The notes: generated by a model not told the origin, from the sequence alone. A stretch of 64,000 nucleotides of DNA from CBDDIP01 sp965229005 (GCA_965229005.1 CBDDIP010000002.1:186001-250000), one strand, 5' to 3'. Counted from the first letter of the stretch, positions 25,400 through 34,538 are shown. Translations and numbers: made by a program.

Positions 25400-25878
25400 C
25401 CGAGCATGCCCTCCTGGAGGGCGGCGAGATCGACGAGCACGGACTCACCGTGGCCGGCGACGTCGGCGACGTCGTAGGTTCGGCGGATGACGCCCTCGGG
25501 GTCGACGAGGAAGCTGTAGCGGCGGGCGAACACGGCGTACCGGTCGGCATCGGGCCGCACGACTTCGTACGCCTTGCCGACCTCGCGCTCGATGTCGCTC
25601 AGCAGTCGGAAGCCGAACTCCTGCGACTCGGCCCACGCGAGGTTCTCCTCCGGCGTGTCGAACGAGATGCCGAGGATCACCGCGTTCGCATGGTCGAAGC
25701 GCGGCGAGCAGTCGCGCAGGCCCTGACCCTCGATCGTGCAGCCCGGCGTGAACGCCTTCGGGTACCACCACAAGAGCACCCACTGGCCGCGCAGGTCGGC
25801 GAGGTGCACGAGGTTGCCGTGCTGGTCGGGAAGGGTGAAGTCGGGAGCTGCAGTTCCGGCGGGGAGCATCGCCGCCAT
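25396..25878 (-). CDS. Peroxiredoxin (AhpC/TSA, BCP-like)
   Basis: A 160-residue thioredoxin-fold peroxidase that reduces hydroperoxides. The peroxidatic cysteine is Cys47 in TPGCT. A second cysteine at 57 lies ten residues on, not the five residues of classical BCP/PrxQ, so it may still resolve or the enzyme may work with an external thiol. The start at ATG 25878 is favoured; a longer reading to 25974 adds an arginine-rich tail without family similarity. First gene of a two-gene unit with the VIT transporter. Confidence 0.86.
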   Translation of the reverse strand: MAAMLPAGTAAPDFTLPDQHGNLVHLADLRGQWVLLWWYPKAFTPGCTIEGQGLRDCSPRFDHANAVILGISFDTPEENLAWAESQEFGFRLLSDIEREVGKAYEVVRPDADRYAVFARRYSFLVDPEGVIRRTYDVADVAGHGESVLVDLAALQEGMLG

Positions 25879-25903
25879 TCTCGCACCGCGCTTGTGTTCG
25901 TCC

Positions 25904-26920
25904 CTACGGCTTGAGGTACCCGCGCAGCGCCTTCGTCGCGACCGCGACGGTGGCGTCGCGGAGCTCGTCGTCATCGGTCGGTGCGGTCGGCGCCAGCCAT
26001 GCGAACACGACCACCTCCGTCTGCATCTTCACGACCAACGAGCCGTTGGCCCACACCGCACCGTCGCGCAGATCGATCAGCTGGGCGCCGTCGCTGGCGG
26101 CACTCTGGGCGTACACGTCGGCCGGCGGGATGTCGGCCACTGTGGTGACGACGACGATCACGAACACCGGCGTGTCGTCCCCGTCGCTGAAGGTGCAGAC
26201 CAGCCGGCCGAACTCCTCCTGCTCGTTGCCGAACAGCGGCCCGATCTTGACGATCGTCGACAGGTCCGAGTTGAAGATCATCGGGCACGCCCGTGGCGCA
26301 GAGCGGCCGGGCTTCACGTAGAGCTCCAACGACGCAAGTGCCCATGCCTTGGCGGCGTCGCGGGCGGCATCGTCCGCAGGATCGGCCGGTGGCTCGAGTC
26401 GGGTGAAGACGCTCACCTCGCCGAACGCACGGACGTACAGCGCGCCGCCTGCCCACACCGCTCCGTCGCCGACGCCGTCGACGAGCTGTGCCCCGTCGAC
26501 CGCCACCTGTTCGGCGAACACGGCCTCAGGGCCCGCCTCGGCGGTGACGATCGAGATCGTCGCCACGGTGATCCCGGCGGCGTCGCGGAACTTGCAGCCG
26601 AGGACACCACCGCTGTCGACCTGCAGGGTCGAGGCCGCGGCGACACCGAGCGCGCTGTTCACCGCCTCGGGCGAGGACATCACGCACGCCCGCGGCTTGT
26701 CGGGCACGTCGACCTCGCCGGGCTGCGGCGGACCGATGTGGGTGCCGTCGTTCACCGTGGTGGTCGGGCCGACCTGATCGGTCCGCGCCGGTGGAATCGT
26801 GCCGAGCTCGGGGAACGTGGCGCGCACGGTCGGGTCCGATGATCCACCCCCGTCAGAGCTGCACGACGCAAGGAGCATCACTGCCCCCAGTGCGACGCCA
26901 GCGAGCCTCCCCGCACGCAT
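25904..26920 (-). CDS. Lipoprotein with two copies of a cysteine-containing domain
   Basis: A 338-residue exported lipoprotein. A short signal peptide ends in LLASC, so the protein should be anchored to the outer face of the membrane. After a Thr/Pro-rich linker, two related domains follow (about 75-180 and 210-320). Each begins with PRAC, has a second cysteine before a strand (GCKF, VCTF), and carries the matching segments DGAQLVDGVGDGAVWAGG and DGAQLIDLRDGAVWANG. The alignment implies a disulfide per domain and an internal duplication. Somewhat like DUF3558-type actinobacterial lipoproteins; function unknown. Confidence 0.82.
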   Translation of the reverse strand: MRAGRLAGVALGAVMLLASCSSDGGGSSDPTVRATFPELGTIPPARTDQVGPTTTVNDGTHIGPPQPGEVDVPDKPRACVMSSPEAVNSALGVAAASTLQVDSGGVLGCKFRDAAGITVATISIVTAEAGPEAVFAEQVAVDGAQLVDGVGDGAVWAGGALYVRAFGEVSVFTRLEPPADPADDAARDAAKAWALASLELYVKPGRSAPRACPMIFNSDLSTIVKIGPLFGNEQEEFGRLVCTFSDGDDTPVFVIVVVTTVADIPPADVYAQSAASDGAQLIDLRDGAVWANGSLVVKMQTEVVVFAWLAPTAPTDDDELRDATVAVATKALRGYLKP

Positions 26921-26974
26921 GCGACAACGATAGACCTCCTCGAACCGGCGCTCGTCGCGGTGGCAGACTGCGCC

Positions 26975-28030
26975 ATGGCCGAACCGAGCACTGCCGTGCG
27001 CCGCTTGTTGCAGTCGATGCCGAAAGCCGAGCTGCACCTGCACCTCGACGGGTGCCTGCGCCCGGTGACCGCGCTGGAGCTCGCTGCGCAGCACGACATC
27101 GATGCGCCGCGCACGTACTTCGGCATCTTCGATGCGATGGTTGCCGCCGAGCACCCCGGTTCGCAGGCCGAGCTGCTGCAGTCGTTCGCACTGCCGATCT
27201 CGCTGATGCAGACCGCGGAAGCGCTGCACCGCATCGCCGCCGAGCTGGTGGAGGACAAGGCCGCCGACCGCGTTCGCTACATGGAGATCAAGTGGGCGCC
27301 GGCCGTCCACCTGGAGGCGGGTCTCACGTTGGACGAGGTGATCTGGGCCGTCGCCACCGGAGCGCGCGAGGCCGGCGATCGGCTCGGCGTGGTGGTCACG
27401 TTGACCGCGGTGGCGATGCGATCGCACGACGTGGCGACCAACGTCGCCGTCGCCGAGGCGGCGGTGCGCAACTGCACGCTCGGCGTCACTGGCTTCGACT
27501 TCGCCGGGTTCGAGGAGGAGTTCCCCGACTCGCTCGCCCACGCCGAAGCGTTCGACATCGCTCGCGCCGGCGGGCTCGGCATCACCATCCACACCGGCGA
27601 GCTGCTCGACGGCGGCGTGGGTGTGCGCGACGCGCTCGCACTGCGGCCGCAGCGGATCGCCCACGGTTGTTCGGTGATCGCCGATCCGGCACTGGTCGAC
27701 GAGCTGATCGCGCTCGACATCACGCTCGACGTGTGTCCGACGAGCAACGTGCAGGCCGCGACGGTCGCGACGTTCGCCGATCACCCGCTGCCGATCCTGC
27801 TGCGTCGCGGGTTGGGCATGACGATCAACACCGATGACACGACGATCAGTGACATCACGCTGTCGGAGGAGTGGACGTCGTGCTTCGCCGAGCTCGGCAT
27901 CACCCTGCCGGAGCTGTGGAAGTGCAACCTGCACGCCATCGACGTCGCCTTCGTCGACGACCACACGAAGGCCCGTCTGCGCACCGAGTTCGAGGCGTGG
28001 GGAGCGTCCATCCCCGAGCTGCACGCCTGA
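26975..28030 (+). CDS. Adenosine deaminase family protein
   Basis: A 351-residue amidohydrolase-superfamily enzyme of the adenosine/adenine/6-amino-6-deoxyfutalosine deaminase branch. Metal ligands are visible in AELHLHLDG (about 18-26), HTGE near 210 (HAGE in most members), the RIAHG segment near 228, and NTDDT near 286. All zinc-site positions are kept. It deaminates an adenine-containing nucleoside or base. Start at ATG 26975; a GTG 15 bases upstream is possible. Divergent from the lipoprotein gene and convergent with a second deaminase-like amidohydrolase. Confidence 0.85.
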   Translation: MAEPSTAVRRLLQSMPKAELHLHLDGCLRPVTALELAAQHDIDAPRTYFGIFDAMVAAEHPGSQAELLQSFALPISLMQTAEALHRIAAELVEDKAADRVRYMEIKWAPAVHLEAGLTLDEVIWAVATGAREAGDRLGVVVTLTAVAMRSHDVATNVAVAEAAVRNCTLGVTGFDFAGFEEEFPDSLAHAEAFDIARAGGLGITIHTGELLDGGVGVRDALALRPQRIAHGCSVIADPALVDELIALDITLDVCPTSNVQAATVATFADHPLPILLRRGLGMTINTDDTTISDITLSEEWTSCFAELGITLPELWKCNLHAIDVAFVDDHTKARLRTEFEAWGASIPELHA

Positions 28031-28046
28031 CTCGATCGAACCGGCC

Positions 28047-28078
28047 AGCGCCAGATCCGCACGTCGGCTTCTGGCGCT
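28047..28078. terminator. Stem-loop between convergent deaminase-family genes
   Basis: AGCGCCAG and CTGGCGCT form a perfect 8-bp stem around a 16-base loop, in the 58-base gap between two convergent genes. A U-tract is lacking, as is common in high-GC actinobacteria, so it could serve as a bidirectional terminator or mRNA-end structure. Confidence 0.45.
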
Positions 28079-28088
28079 TGTCAGTTCC

Positions 28089-29312
28089 TCAGACGAGCTT
28101 GCCGTCGCGGGCGACGATGCGGCCTTCGTGGATGACGAAGGTTCGCGGCGGATGGTCCATCACCGAGGCGGCCACCGTGTCGGCGGCGACGACCACCAGC
28201 TCGGCTGGTGCGCCGATCGCCAGCCCGAAGCGTGCGTCGTCGAGCACACCGACCGACGGCCACGGCCCACCCTCGACCACGGATCGGCCACCTCGCGATG
28301 CGAGGTCGACGCAGCCCTCGATCGCCTCGTCGTAGCGCAGACCGGCACGGAAGCTCAGTTGCCACGAACGTTCGAGCACGTCGCCGTTGCCGTACGGCGA
28401 CCAGTAGTCACGGATGCCGTCCTGGCCGAGGCCGACGCGCACGCCGGCGGCGCGCAACGCGTCGATCGGCAGCGGCTCGCGGTTCCCGGGAGCGACGGTG
28501 GTGAGGGCGATGTCGTTGGCGGCGAGCAGCTCGATCAACGCGCCCTGCCTCGCAGCGTCGACCGAGGACATGACGAAGGCGTGGCTGATCGTCACCCGAC
28601 CCTGCATGCCGAGGGCCGCGACGCGCTCGGCGATCAGCTCGACGGTGAACGCGCCGAGGTCGCCCGACTCGTGCAGGTGGATGTCGACGCCGGCCTGGTG
28701 ACGCTCGGCCAGCCCGAAGACGATGTCGAGGTGCTCCACTGGATCGCGGTCGAACCCGCACGGGTCGATGCCACCGACGAGGTCCGCGCCGGAGCGCAGC
28801 GCAGCGTCCATCAGGTCGGCGGTGCCGCGGTCGCGCACGATGCCCGACTGCGGGAACGCGACGATCTCCACTCGGCACCTCGCGGCATGCGCCTCGCGTG
28901 CCGCGACCACACCCTCCAGCCGTTCGAGCCCGGCATCGGTGTCGATCTGCGCATGGCTGCGCACCGTCGTCGCGCCCGACGCAATGGTCGCGCCCAGCGT
29001 GCGCGTTGCGCGCGTGGCCACGTCATCGCCCGCGCTGCGCCAGTTGACGCGGTCGTTCTCGACCAATCCCGCCAGACCGGGCGCGGCGGTGTGGGGGCGG
29101 AACGGAAGGCCAAGGCGCGTCGAGTCGAGGTGGGCGTGCACGTCGGCGAGCGCAGGGAGGAGCACGCCACCGCGCCCGTCGGCGGCAGCCGGATCCAGGG
29201 CGACGTGCGGCGCGATCGCAGCGATGCGACCATCCCGAATGGTGACGTCCATCAAGGCGCCGCCGGGTTCACGTGGCCACAGCCGAACGCGTTGCAGGAC
29301 GAGATCGTTCAT
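28089..29312 (-). CDS. Cytosine-deaminase-like metal-dependent amidohydrolase
   Basis: A 407-residue TIM-barrel hydrolase. Zinc ligands are in HAHLD (about 59-63), DIHLHESGD near 205, and a SHAF segment near 235, and the catalytic aspartate is in GLGQDGIRD near 305-313, where cytosine deaminase has SDNVRD. An N-terminal beta-sandwich and a C-terminal GRIVARDGK complete the family fold. It likely deaminates or hydrolyses a heterocycle (cytosine, creatinine-like or N-acyl ring). The start is ATG 29312; the longer reading is a run into the glycosyltransferase gene. Confidence 0.85.
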   Translation of the reverse strand: MNDLVLQRVRLWPREPGGALMDVTIRDGRIAAIAPHVALDPAAADGRGGVLLPALADVHAHLDSTRLGLPFRPHTAAPGLAGLVENDRVNWRSAGDDVATRATRTLGATIASGATTVRSHAQIDTDAGLERLEGVVAAREAHAARCRVEIVAFPQSGIVRDRGTADLMDAALRSGADLVGGIDPCGFDRDPVEHLDIVFGLAERHQAGVDIHLHESGDLGAFTVELIAERVAALGMQGRVTISHAFVMSSVDAARQGALIELLAANDIALTTVAPGNREPLPIDALRAAGVRVGLGQDGIRDYWSPYGNGDVLERSWQLSFRAGLRYDEAIEGCVDLASRGGRSVVEGGPWPSVGVLDDARFGLAIGAPAELVVVAADTVAASVMDHPPRTFVIHEGRIVARDGKLV

Positions 29313-29326
29313 CGGGCCAGTCTCGT

Positions 29327-30556
29327 TCACGGAACCGCGGATTGGCCGCCGTAGACGAGCGTCAGCGCCATCAGTCCCACGGCGCACGCAGCGACCGTGT
29401 AGCCCCAGAGCTCGAGGCGCCGGCGCGGCCACCACGCCGCCAGCGCGACGATCAGCGGGAAGGCCGTCATCAGGAAGCGCGGCCGAGCGGTGACCGTCTC
29501 CGGGAGGATCATCAGGACCACCACCGCCCAGGTGTACGCCCACGCCGCGATCGGCATTCGCTCACGCCGGGCGACGACGATCAACACGACGGTGGCCGCG
29601 ACCGTGAGCGTGCAGAACAGGTCGGTCGGCGAGTGCAGCGGACGGGTGAAGGTGCGGCCGATCCGCTCGAGCGTGGACCAGCCGTAGCTGTATCCCTCGT
29701 GCCACGCCTCGCGCTGCGCACGGAACCACACGCCGGACTCACCGGTCTGGTGACCGAGGAACAGCTGGAAGCCGATGAACCCGAGTGGTGCGAGCAAAGG
29801 TGCCACCAACGCACGCCACTCGCGGTCGCGACGGATGGCGACGACGGCCACCACCGCGCAGGCCACGGCGAGCGCCAACCCGTTCGGTCGGGTCAGCCCG
29901 CCGAGGAGCGCGGCGAGACCCGCCAGCTCCCACTGCTTGCGACCCAGCCAGTACAGGCAGGCGCAGGCCAGCACGATCAGCAGCGCCTCGCTGTAGGCGA
30001 ACGACAGCACGAAGCTGCCCGGGAAGATCGCGGTGAGGATCATCGCCCGACGAGCGACGTCGTCGTCGAACCACTCGCGCGCCAGCCAGCCGATGCCGAG
30101 CACCACCAGGAACCCGAGCAGGAAGTTGGTGAAGACCGCAGCGCCGACATCGCCACCCGGCAGCACCGCGTCCACGACCCGCACGAGCGACGGGTAGAGC
30201 GGGAAGAAGGCGACGCGCGCCGCGTGCGTCGCCTCGTCACCGCCGAACGGCAGGTTCGCCGGTACGACTCGCGGGTAGCCGTGGCGAACGACCTCGAGGT
30301 ACCACGCGCCATCCCACGAGGCCAGCGCATCGAGCATCCCCTTGAACGCCGATGCCGGCCGCGCCTCGCGACCGGCGACCGCCGCTGCGTTGGTCGACGT
30401 GACGATGCCGACGCCGAGCAGCACCACCAGTCGAGACGCGAGGTAGGCGATCAGTCCGTCACGACGGGCCCGCGACCACGACACCGAACCGTCGGCGGCG
30501 CGCTCGGACGCGCTGGCCGACTCGATGTCGGGCGAGCTGTCTGACCGGCGCTGCAC
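29327..30556 (-). CDS. PIG-V-like mannosyltransferase (GT-C membrane glycosyltransferase)
   Basis: A membrane protein of about 409 residues with 9-10 hydrophobic helices. The first external loop carries ASWDGAWYLEVVRHGYP, the acidic catalytic-type loop of bacterial PIG-V-like mannosyltransferases, followed by ARVAFFPLYPSLVRV. The family transfers mannose from polyprenyl-phosphate mannose to cell-envelope acceptors. The start is uncertain: GTG 30556 gives the expected N-terminus, and the longer in-frame extension across the divergent gene is rejected. It faces another GT-C-like gene 51 bases away. Confidence 0.78.
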   Translation of the reverse strand: MQRRSDSSPDIESASASERAADGSVSWSRARRDGLIAYLASRLVVLLGVGIVTSTNAAAVAGREARPASAFKGMLDALASWDGAWYLEVVRHGYPRVVPANLPFGGDEATHAARVAFFPLYPSLVRVVDAVLPGGDVGAAVFTNFLLGFLVVLGIGWLAREWFDDDVARRAMILTAIFPGSFVLSFAYSEALLIVLACACLYWLGRKQWELAGLAALLGGLTRPNGLALAVACAVVAVVAIRRDREWRALVAPLLAPLGFIGFQLFLGHQTGESGVWFRAQREAWHEGYSYGWSTLERIGRTFTRPLHSPTDLFCTLTVAATVVLIVVARRERMPIAAWAYTWAVVVLMILPETVTARPRFLMTAFPLIVALAAWWPRRRLELWGYTVAACAVGLMALTLVYGGQSAVP

Positions 30557-30607
30557 CGCAGCGAAGGTACACCCCGTCGCACGACGGGCCCGGGGTACTG
30601 TCCAGCG

Positions 30608-31777
30608 GTGCGCACCTGGTGGAGTCGGACGCTCGGCGCGAAGCCCCGAACGGTCGTGCTGGCCTCGCTGGCGCTGATGCTCGTGTTCGTCGGTGGGCGG
30701 CTGATGATCGCCGCGCGTGGCGACGTGTCGCGCTTCGTCGTCGCCGGCTCCACGTTCACCGACCCGCAGTCGCCGCCGCCGCTGCACGTCTTCCCGACGT
30801 CGGGCTACGACGGTCAGTTCTACTGGCGGCTCGCCGTCGACCCGACGAACCTCGAGACGGCGACCGCGCACGGCGTGCAGCTCGATCAGCCGTACCGCAC
30901 GAGCAGGATCGGCTACCCGGCGCTGGCCTGGCTGGTGAGCGGCGGCCAGGAGTCGAACGTCGAGTGGGCGCTCGTCGTCGTCAACCTGCTCGCCGTCGCG
31001 CTGGCAGCCTGGTGCGCCAGCCGCCTGGCCACGCTCGCCGGCCTCCGAGCGGTGCACGGGCTGCTCGTGATCGCCGCCTCCGGCTTGCTGATGACGGTCG
31101 CTCGGGACCTCACCGAGGTGGTGCTCGTCGCTGCGCTGCTCGGCGGCGTGCTGGCGCTACGAACCGGCCGGCCGGCGTTGGCAGCGGTGGCGTGGTCGCT
31201 CGCGGTGCTCTCGCACGAACAGTCGCTGTACATCGTCGCCGGGTACGGCATCGCTGTGGTCGTCGGCGCCGTTCGGACGCGCAAGCTGCGACCCGTCGTG
31301 CTGCTGCCGGCGATCCTCCCCGTGGCCACGTTCGTCGGCTGGCAGCTGATCGCCCGATCCCAAGTCGGCGAGCTGCCGATCACCAGCTCACGGGATGGCA
31401 GTCTCGGCGTCCCGTTCGTCGACCTCGCCCAGGCGATCGGACATTGGCTCACCGGCGGCCTCGACCGGCAGGAGCTGCTCGTCGTCCCGCAACTGGTGCT
31501 GACCATCGCGTTGGTGGTCGTCGCGTTTCGCCGACGTGCGTTGTTGGCCGAGCGAGACCGTTGGTTGCCCTACGCCTTGGCCGTCGCCGCGCTCGTTTCC
31601 GTGTCGTTGTCGAGCAACGTGTGGGACGGACCCGCTGAACTGCGTCAGATCGTGCTCGTGCCGGTGTTCGCCGGGCTGATCATCGTCGCCTCGGGTCGCC
31701 CACCGAGCCCGCGACTCGCCTCATCGGTCGCCGTCGTCTGGCTCCTCACCGCCGGCCTCCGCATGGTCGCCATCTAG
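30608..31777 (+). CDS. Polytopic membrane protein, GT-C-like
   Basis: A 389-residue protein with about 10 hydrophobic segments. The first external loop has FPTSGYDGQFYWRLAVDP (about 62-79), a YDGxFY pattern found in uncharacterised bacterial membrane proteins related to GT-C glycosyltransferases. No other enzymatic motif is seen. The GTG start lies 51 bases from the divergent PIG-V-like gene, so both may act in envelope glycan assembly. The assignment to GT-C is tentative. Confidence 0.65.
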   Translation: MRTWWSRTLGAKPRTVVLASLALMLVFVGGRLMIAARGDVSRFVVAGSTFTDPQSPPPLHVFPTSGYDGQFYWRLAVDPTNLETATAHGVQLDQPYRTSRIGYPALAWLVSGGQESNVEWALVVVNLLAVALAAWCASRLATLAGLRAVHGLLVIAASGLLMTVARDLTEVVLVAALLGGVLALRTGRPALAAVAWSLAVLSHEQSLYIVAGYGIAVVVGAVRTRKLRPVVLLPAILPVATFVGWQLIARSQVGELPITSSRDGSLGVPFVDLAQAIGHWLTGGLDRQELLVVPQLVLTIALVVVAFRRRALLAERDRWLPYALAVAALVSVSLSSNVWDGPAELRQIVLVPVFAGLIIVASGRPPSPRLASSVAVVWLLTAGLRMVAI

Positions 31778-31821
31778 AACTGGATGTCGTCGCCGAAGAC
31801 GCGGACTGCCGTCACCACGGC

Positions 31822-32757
31822 TCAGACGGGGCGGTCGCCGACGACGGTGATGCGCTCCATCACGCGGCGTGCGGGGAAGTAGTCCGACGAGGCGTAGTGC
31901 TGCGTCGAACGGTTGTCCCAGAAGGCCACGTCGCCGGGCTGCCAGCGATGGCGGCACTGGTACTCCGGCACGGCGGCCTGCATGTACAGGTAGGTCAGCA
32001 GCTTGCGGCTGTCCTCGATGCTCATGCCGACGATGTGCTGCGTGAAGGCCTGGTTGACGTAGAGCGTCTTGCGGCCGGTCTCCGGGTGGGTGCGCACGAT
32101 CGGGTGCTCCACCGCGGGGAAGTCGTTGCGCAACGAGTCGCGCACCTCGTCGGTCATGCCGCGACCGAATGTGTTGATCCAGTCGTGCACGGCGACCATG
32201 CCGTCGAGCTGAGCCTTGAGCTCGTCGCTGAGCCCGTCGTAGGCCGCGCCCATGTCGGCCCACAGCGTGTCGCCACCGAACTCCGGCACCTCGACGGCGC
32301 GCAGCACGGAGCCGAGCGACGGGTTGACGCGCCACGTGACGTCGCTGTGCCAGACGTTCTCGAAGCCCGGCGTCTTCGGGCCCTTCTCCAGCCGCACCAC
32401 TTCGGGCGAGTCGGGCTGGTCGACCTTCAGGCGGATGAACGGGTGGTCCTCCAGCGCGCCCCAGTTGGCGGCGAAGCGGGCGTGCTGCGCGCTGGTGACG
32501 TCCTGCTCGCGGAAGAAGATCACCTTCCACTCGAGCAGCGCCTGGTTCAGCTGAGCGAAGAGCTCGGCGTCGACGTCGTCGGCCATCGACACGCCGCGCA
32601 CGATCGCACCGATCGTCGGCGACATCGGCTCGAGGGTGAAGCGCGTGTAGGGCTGATCGACCCACGTGCTGCGCGTGCGACGCAACGTGCGCGGGCCGGC
32701 GCGGAAGACCGGCGGAGTGGTGACGGCAGCTTCGGTGCCCGGTGTGGTGATCGTCAT
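31822..32757 (-). CDS. TauD/TfdA-family 2-oxoglutarate-dependent dioxygenase
   Basis: A 311-residue Fe(II)/2-oxoglutarate oxygenase. The iron ligands are the HSD motif (His about 136, Asp 138) in NVWHSDVTW and a second histidine in STQHYA near 286, followed by RRVMER, which holds the arginine for 2-oxoglutarate. Family members cleave taurine, aryloxyacetates, alkyl sulfates or similar. Its start overlaps the upstream TetR stop (ATGA), so regulator and enzyme are one transcript. Substrate unknown. Confidence 0.9.
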   Translation of the reverse strand: MTITTPGTEAAVTTPPVFRAGPRTLRRTRSTWVDQPYTRFTLEPMSPTIGAIVRGVSMADDVDAELFAQLNQALLEWKVIFFREQDVTSAQHARFAANWGALEDHPFIRLKVDQPDSPEVVRLEKGPKTPGFENVWHSDVTWRVNPSLGSVLRAVEVPEFGGDTLWADMGAAYDGLSDELKAQLDGMVAVHDWINTFGRGMTDEVRDSLRNDFPAVEHPIVRTHPETGRKTLYVNQAFTQHIVGMSIEDSRKLLTYLYMQAAVPEYQCRHRWQPGDVAFWDNRSTQHYASSDYFPARRVMERITVVGDRPV

Positions 32758-33416
32758 GATGCGGCTCCGGTGAGTTCGGACGGGTGCGGTGTGATGGTGG
32801 ATGCGTGCGGCGCGCGCAGCAGCGCGACCGCGGTGGTGACGAGATCGGTGGTGAGCGCGGCCTGGCCGAGGCGCGGATCGCCGCGGTGGCGGGCCCACTC
32901 CCATCCGGCGACGGTGCCGACGACGAGGGTCAGCAATTGGTCGGCGCGGCTGCGGCGGATGTCGGCGGGCATGTCGTCGAGCTGCAGCACGATGCGGCGC
33001 ACGACGGCGAGGTAGCTGTTCACCTCGGGCACGTCGGCGAGCACCGTCCAGGCCATCGTGTCCCAGCGGGTGCGGGCGAGGAACCGGGCGTACCAACCGT
33101 CGGTCTCGGCGACGACCTCGATCAGCGGGGCCACGGCGGCCTCGACGAGGGAGCGAAGATCGTTGGCCATCCCCGCTTCGTTGAGCTGGCCGAGCCGCTG
33201 CTGCCGTCGACGATCGACCTCGCCCATCCGGGCGTGGTACACCGCGGCGATCAGGCCCTGTCGATCGCCGAAGTGGTACTGCGCGGCCGAGTGGTTGCGC
33301 TGGTTGGCCGCCGCGCTGACGTCGCGCAACGAGACGGCCTCGATGCCCCGCTCGGCGAAGAGCCGTTCCGCCTGCTCGACGAGGAGCTGGCGCGCGTTGT
33401 CCCCCGACCTGGCCAT
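32754..33416 (-). CDS. TetR/AcrR family regulator coupled to the TauD-like dioxygenase
   Basis: A 220-residue regulator. Its HTH covers LLVEQAERLFAERGIEAVSLRDVSAAANQ, and the recognition helix is followed by AAQYHFGDRQGLIAAVY. The C-terminal effector domain differs from the two paralogous TetR proteins earlier in the window. It overlaps the dioxygenase start by four bases and is divergent from a LysR gene. A long upstream extension (to 33716) crosses into that gene and is rejected. It probably autoregulates through the inverted repeats at 33422-33439. Confidence 0.88.
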   Translation of the reverse strand: MARSGDNARQLLVEQAERLFAERGIEAVSLRDVSAAANQRNHSAAQYHFGDRQGLIAAVYHARMGEVDRRRQQRLGQLNEAGMANDLRSLVEAAVAPLIEVVAETDGWYARFLARTRWDTMAWTVLADVPEVNSYLAVVRRIVLQLDDMPADIRRSRADQLLTLVVGTVAGWEWARHRGDPRLGQAALTTDLVTTAVALLRAPHASTITPHPSELTGAAS

Positions 33417-33421
33417 CGCGC

Positions 33422-33439
33422 CAGTTAAGTCAACTGACT
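33422..33439. promoter_or_regulatory. Overlapping inverted repeats upstream of the TetR-TauD operon
   Basis: CAGTT-aagtc-AACTG (33422-33436) and AGTCA-ac-TGACT (33428-33439) overlap, starting 6 bases upstream of the TetR start. They resemble a compact operator in the 122-base divergent promoter. The binding protein could be the TetR or the LysR. Confidence 0.4.
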
Positions 33440-33538
33440 GAGAATTGTCAATGGTCCGCCGATGGTTGACCAGCCGCACGACATGCAACGAACATGGGTC
33501 GCGACCGGCCACCGACATCGCCGGGAGAGCTGGACCCG

Positions 33539-34420
33539 ATGATCGCTCCGATTCAGGCAGAGTGCGTGTTGACGGTGGCACGAACCGGCTCGTTCCGACG
33601 CGCGGCGTCCGAGCTCGAGCTCTCGCAGCCAACCGTGTCCGGACACGTCGCCAAGCTCGAACGCATCTGCAAGGTGCGGATCTTCGAGCGCAACGGCTCC
33701 GGCACGAAGTTGACATCGGACGGGGAGCAACTGGTGCCGCACCTGCGCGCGTTCCTCACGTCGCAGGAGATCGTCATCCGCGAGTCGCAACGGATCGCCC
33801 ACACCGACATGGCACAGCACGTCACCATCGCCGCCTTCCGGTTGGCGGTGATCGCCATGCTCCCGCCGGTGTTGCGGATCATGCGCGGCGCCGTGCCGCG
33901 AGCTCGAGTCGACGTCCTGCAGGTCGATGAGGCCGAGTCCGTTCGGCTCGTCCGTGACGGCGAGGCAGACCTCGGGCTGTCGTTCCGGCAGACCAGTTCA
34001 TCGCTCGACGAACCCGACCTGATCGAACGCGTCGTCCTCGAAACGCACATCGTCGCTTACGCGCACGAGCACCATCGCTTCGCCGAGATGGACTCCATCC
34101 CGACCTCGGAGTTCGAGGGCGAGGCGCTGATCCTGTTCCCGTCGCCGCTCACCATGCGGCGGGTCGACGAGGAGCTCGCTGGCGTCCCGAACATCACGGT
34201 GATCCGGGCGCCCGACGAGCAGGCAGCAGTGGCGATGGCGGCCGAGGGCGTCGGAATCGCGTTCGGCTTCCCCGCCCTGGCGGCGATCTCGGCACCCGGG
34301 ATCATCGCTCGACCATTGGCCGCACCCGAGCTCTTCTCGGCCACGGTGCTGCGTCACCGGCAACGACCGCTCGACCCGGCGGCCTCGATCGCCTGGGAGC
34401 TGCTGACCAACTCGGCATGA
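33539..34420 (+). CDS. LysR family transcriptional regulator
   Basis: A 293-residue LysR protein. The winged HTH is near residues 5-60, with VARTGSFRRAASELELSQPTVSGHVAKLE as its core, and the periplasmic-binding-like effector domain starts near 85. The start at ATG 33539 is favoured over 33494 because GGGAGAG ends 9 bases before it and the length is then normal. It is divergent from the TetR-TauD operon and 118 bases before a luciferase-like oxidoreductase, either of which it may control. Confidence 0.9.
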   Translation: MIAPIQAECVLTVARTGSFRRAASELELSQPTVSGHVAKLERICKVRIFERNGSGTKLTSDGEQLVPHLRAFLTSQEIVIRESQRIAHTDMAQHVTIAAFRLAVIAMLPPVLRIMRGAVPRARVDVLQVDEAESVRLVRDGEADLGLSFRQTSSSLDEPDLIERVVLETHIVAYAHEHHRFAEMDSIPTSEFEGEALILFPSPLTMRRVDEELAGVPNITVIRAPDEQAAVAMAAEGVGIAFGFPALAAISAPGIIARPLAAPELFSATVLRHRQRPLDPAASIAWELLTNSA

Positions 34421-34538
34421 CCCAGCGCCGACGGAGCCGGCTCTCGTTTGAGGCGACCTGTGGAATGCGCGACGTACCTCCACGGTTCGGATTACTTGCG
34501 TGCGCAACTGTCGCACATGAGCACTGGAGAGATCGAAG

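Noticed and set aside
26921..28024. Extension of the duplicated-domain lipoprotein to 706 codons
   Set aside because: It runs antisense to the adenosine-deaminase-family gene. A signal peptide with a lipobox begins at 26920.
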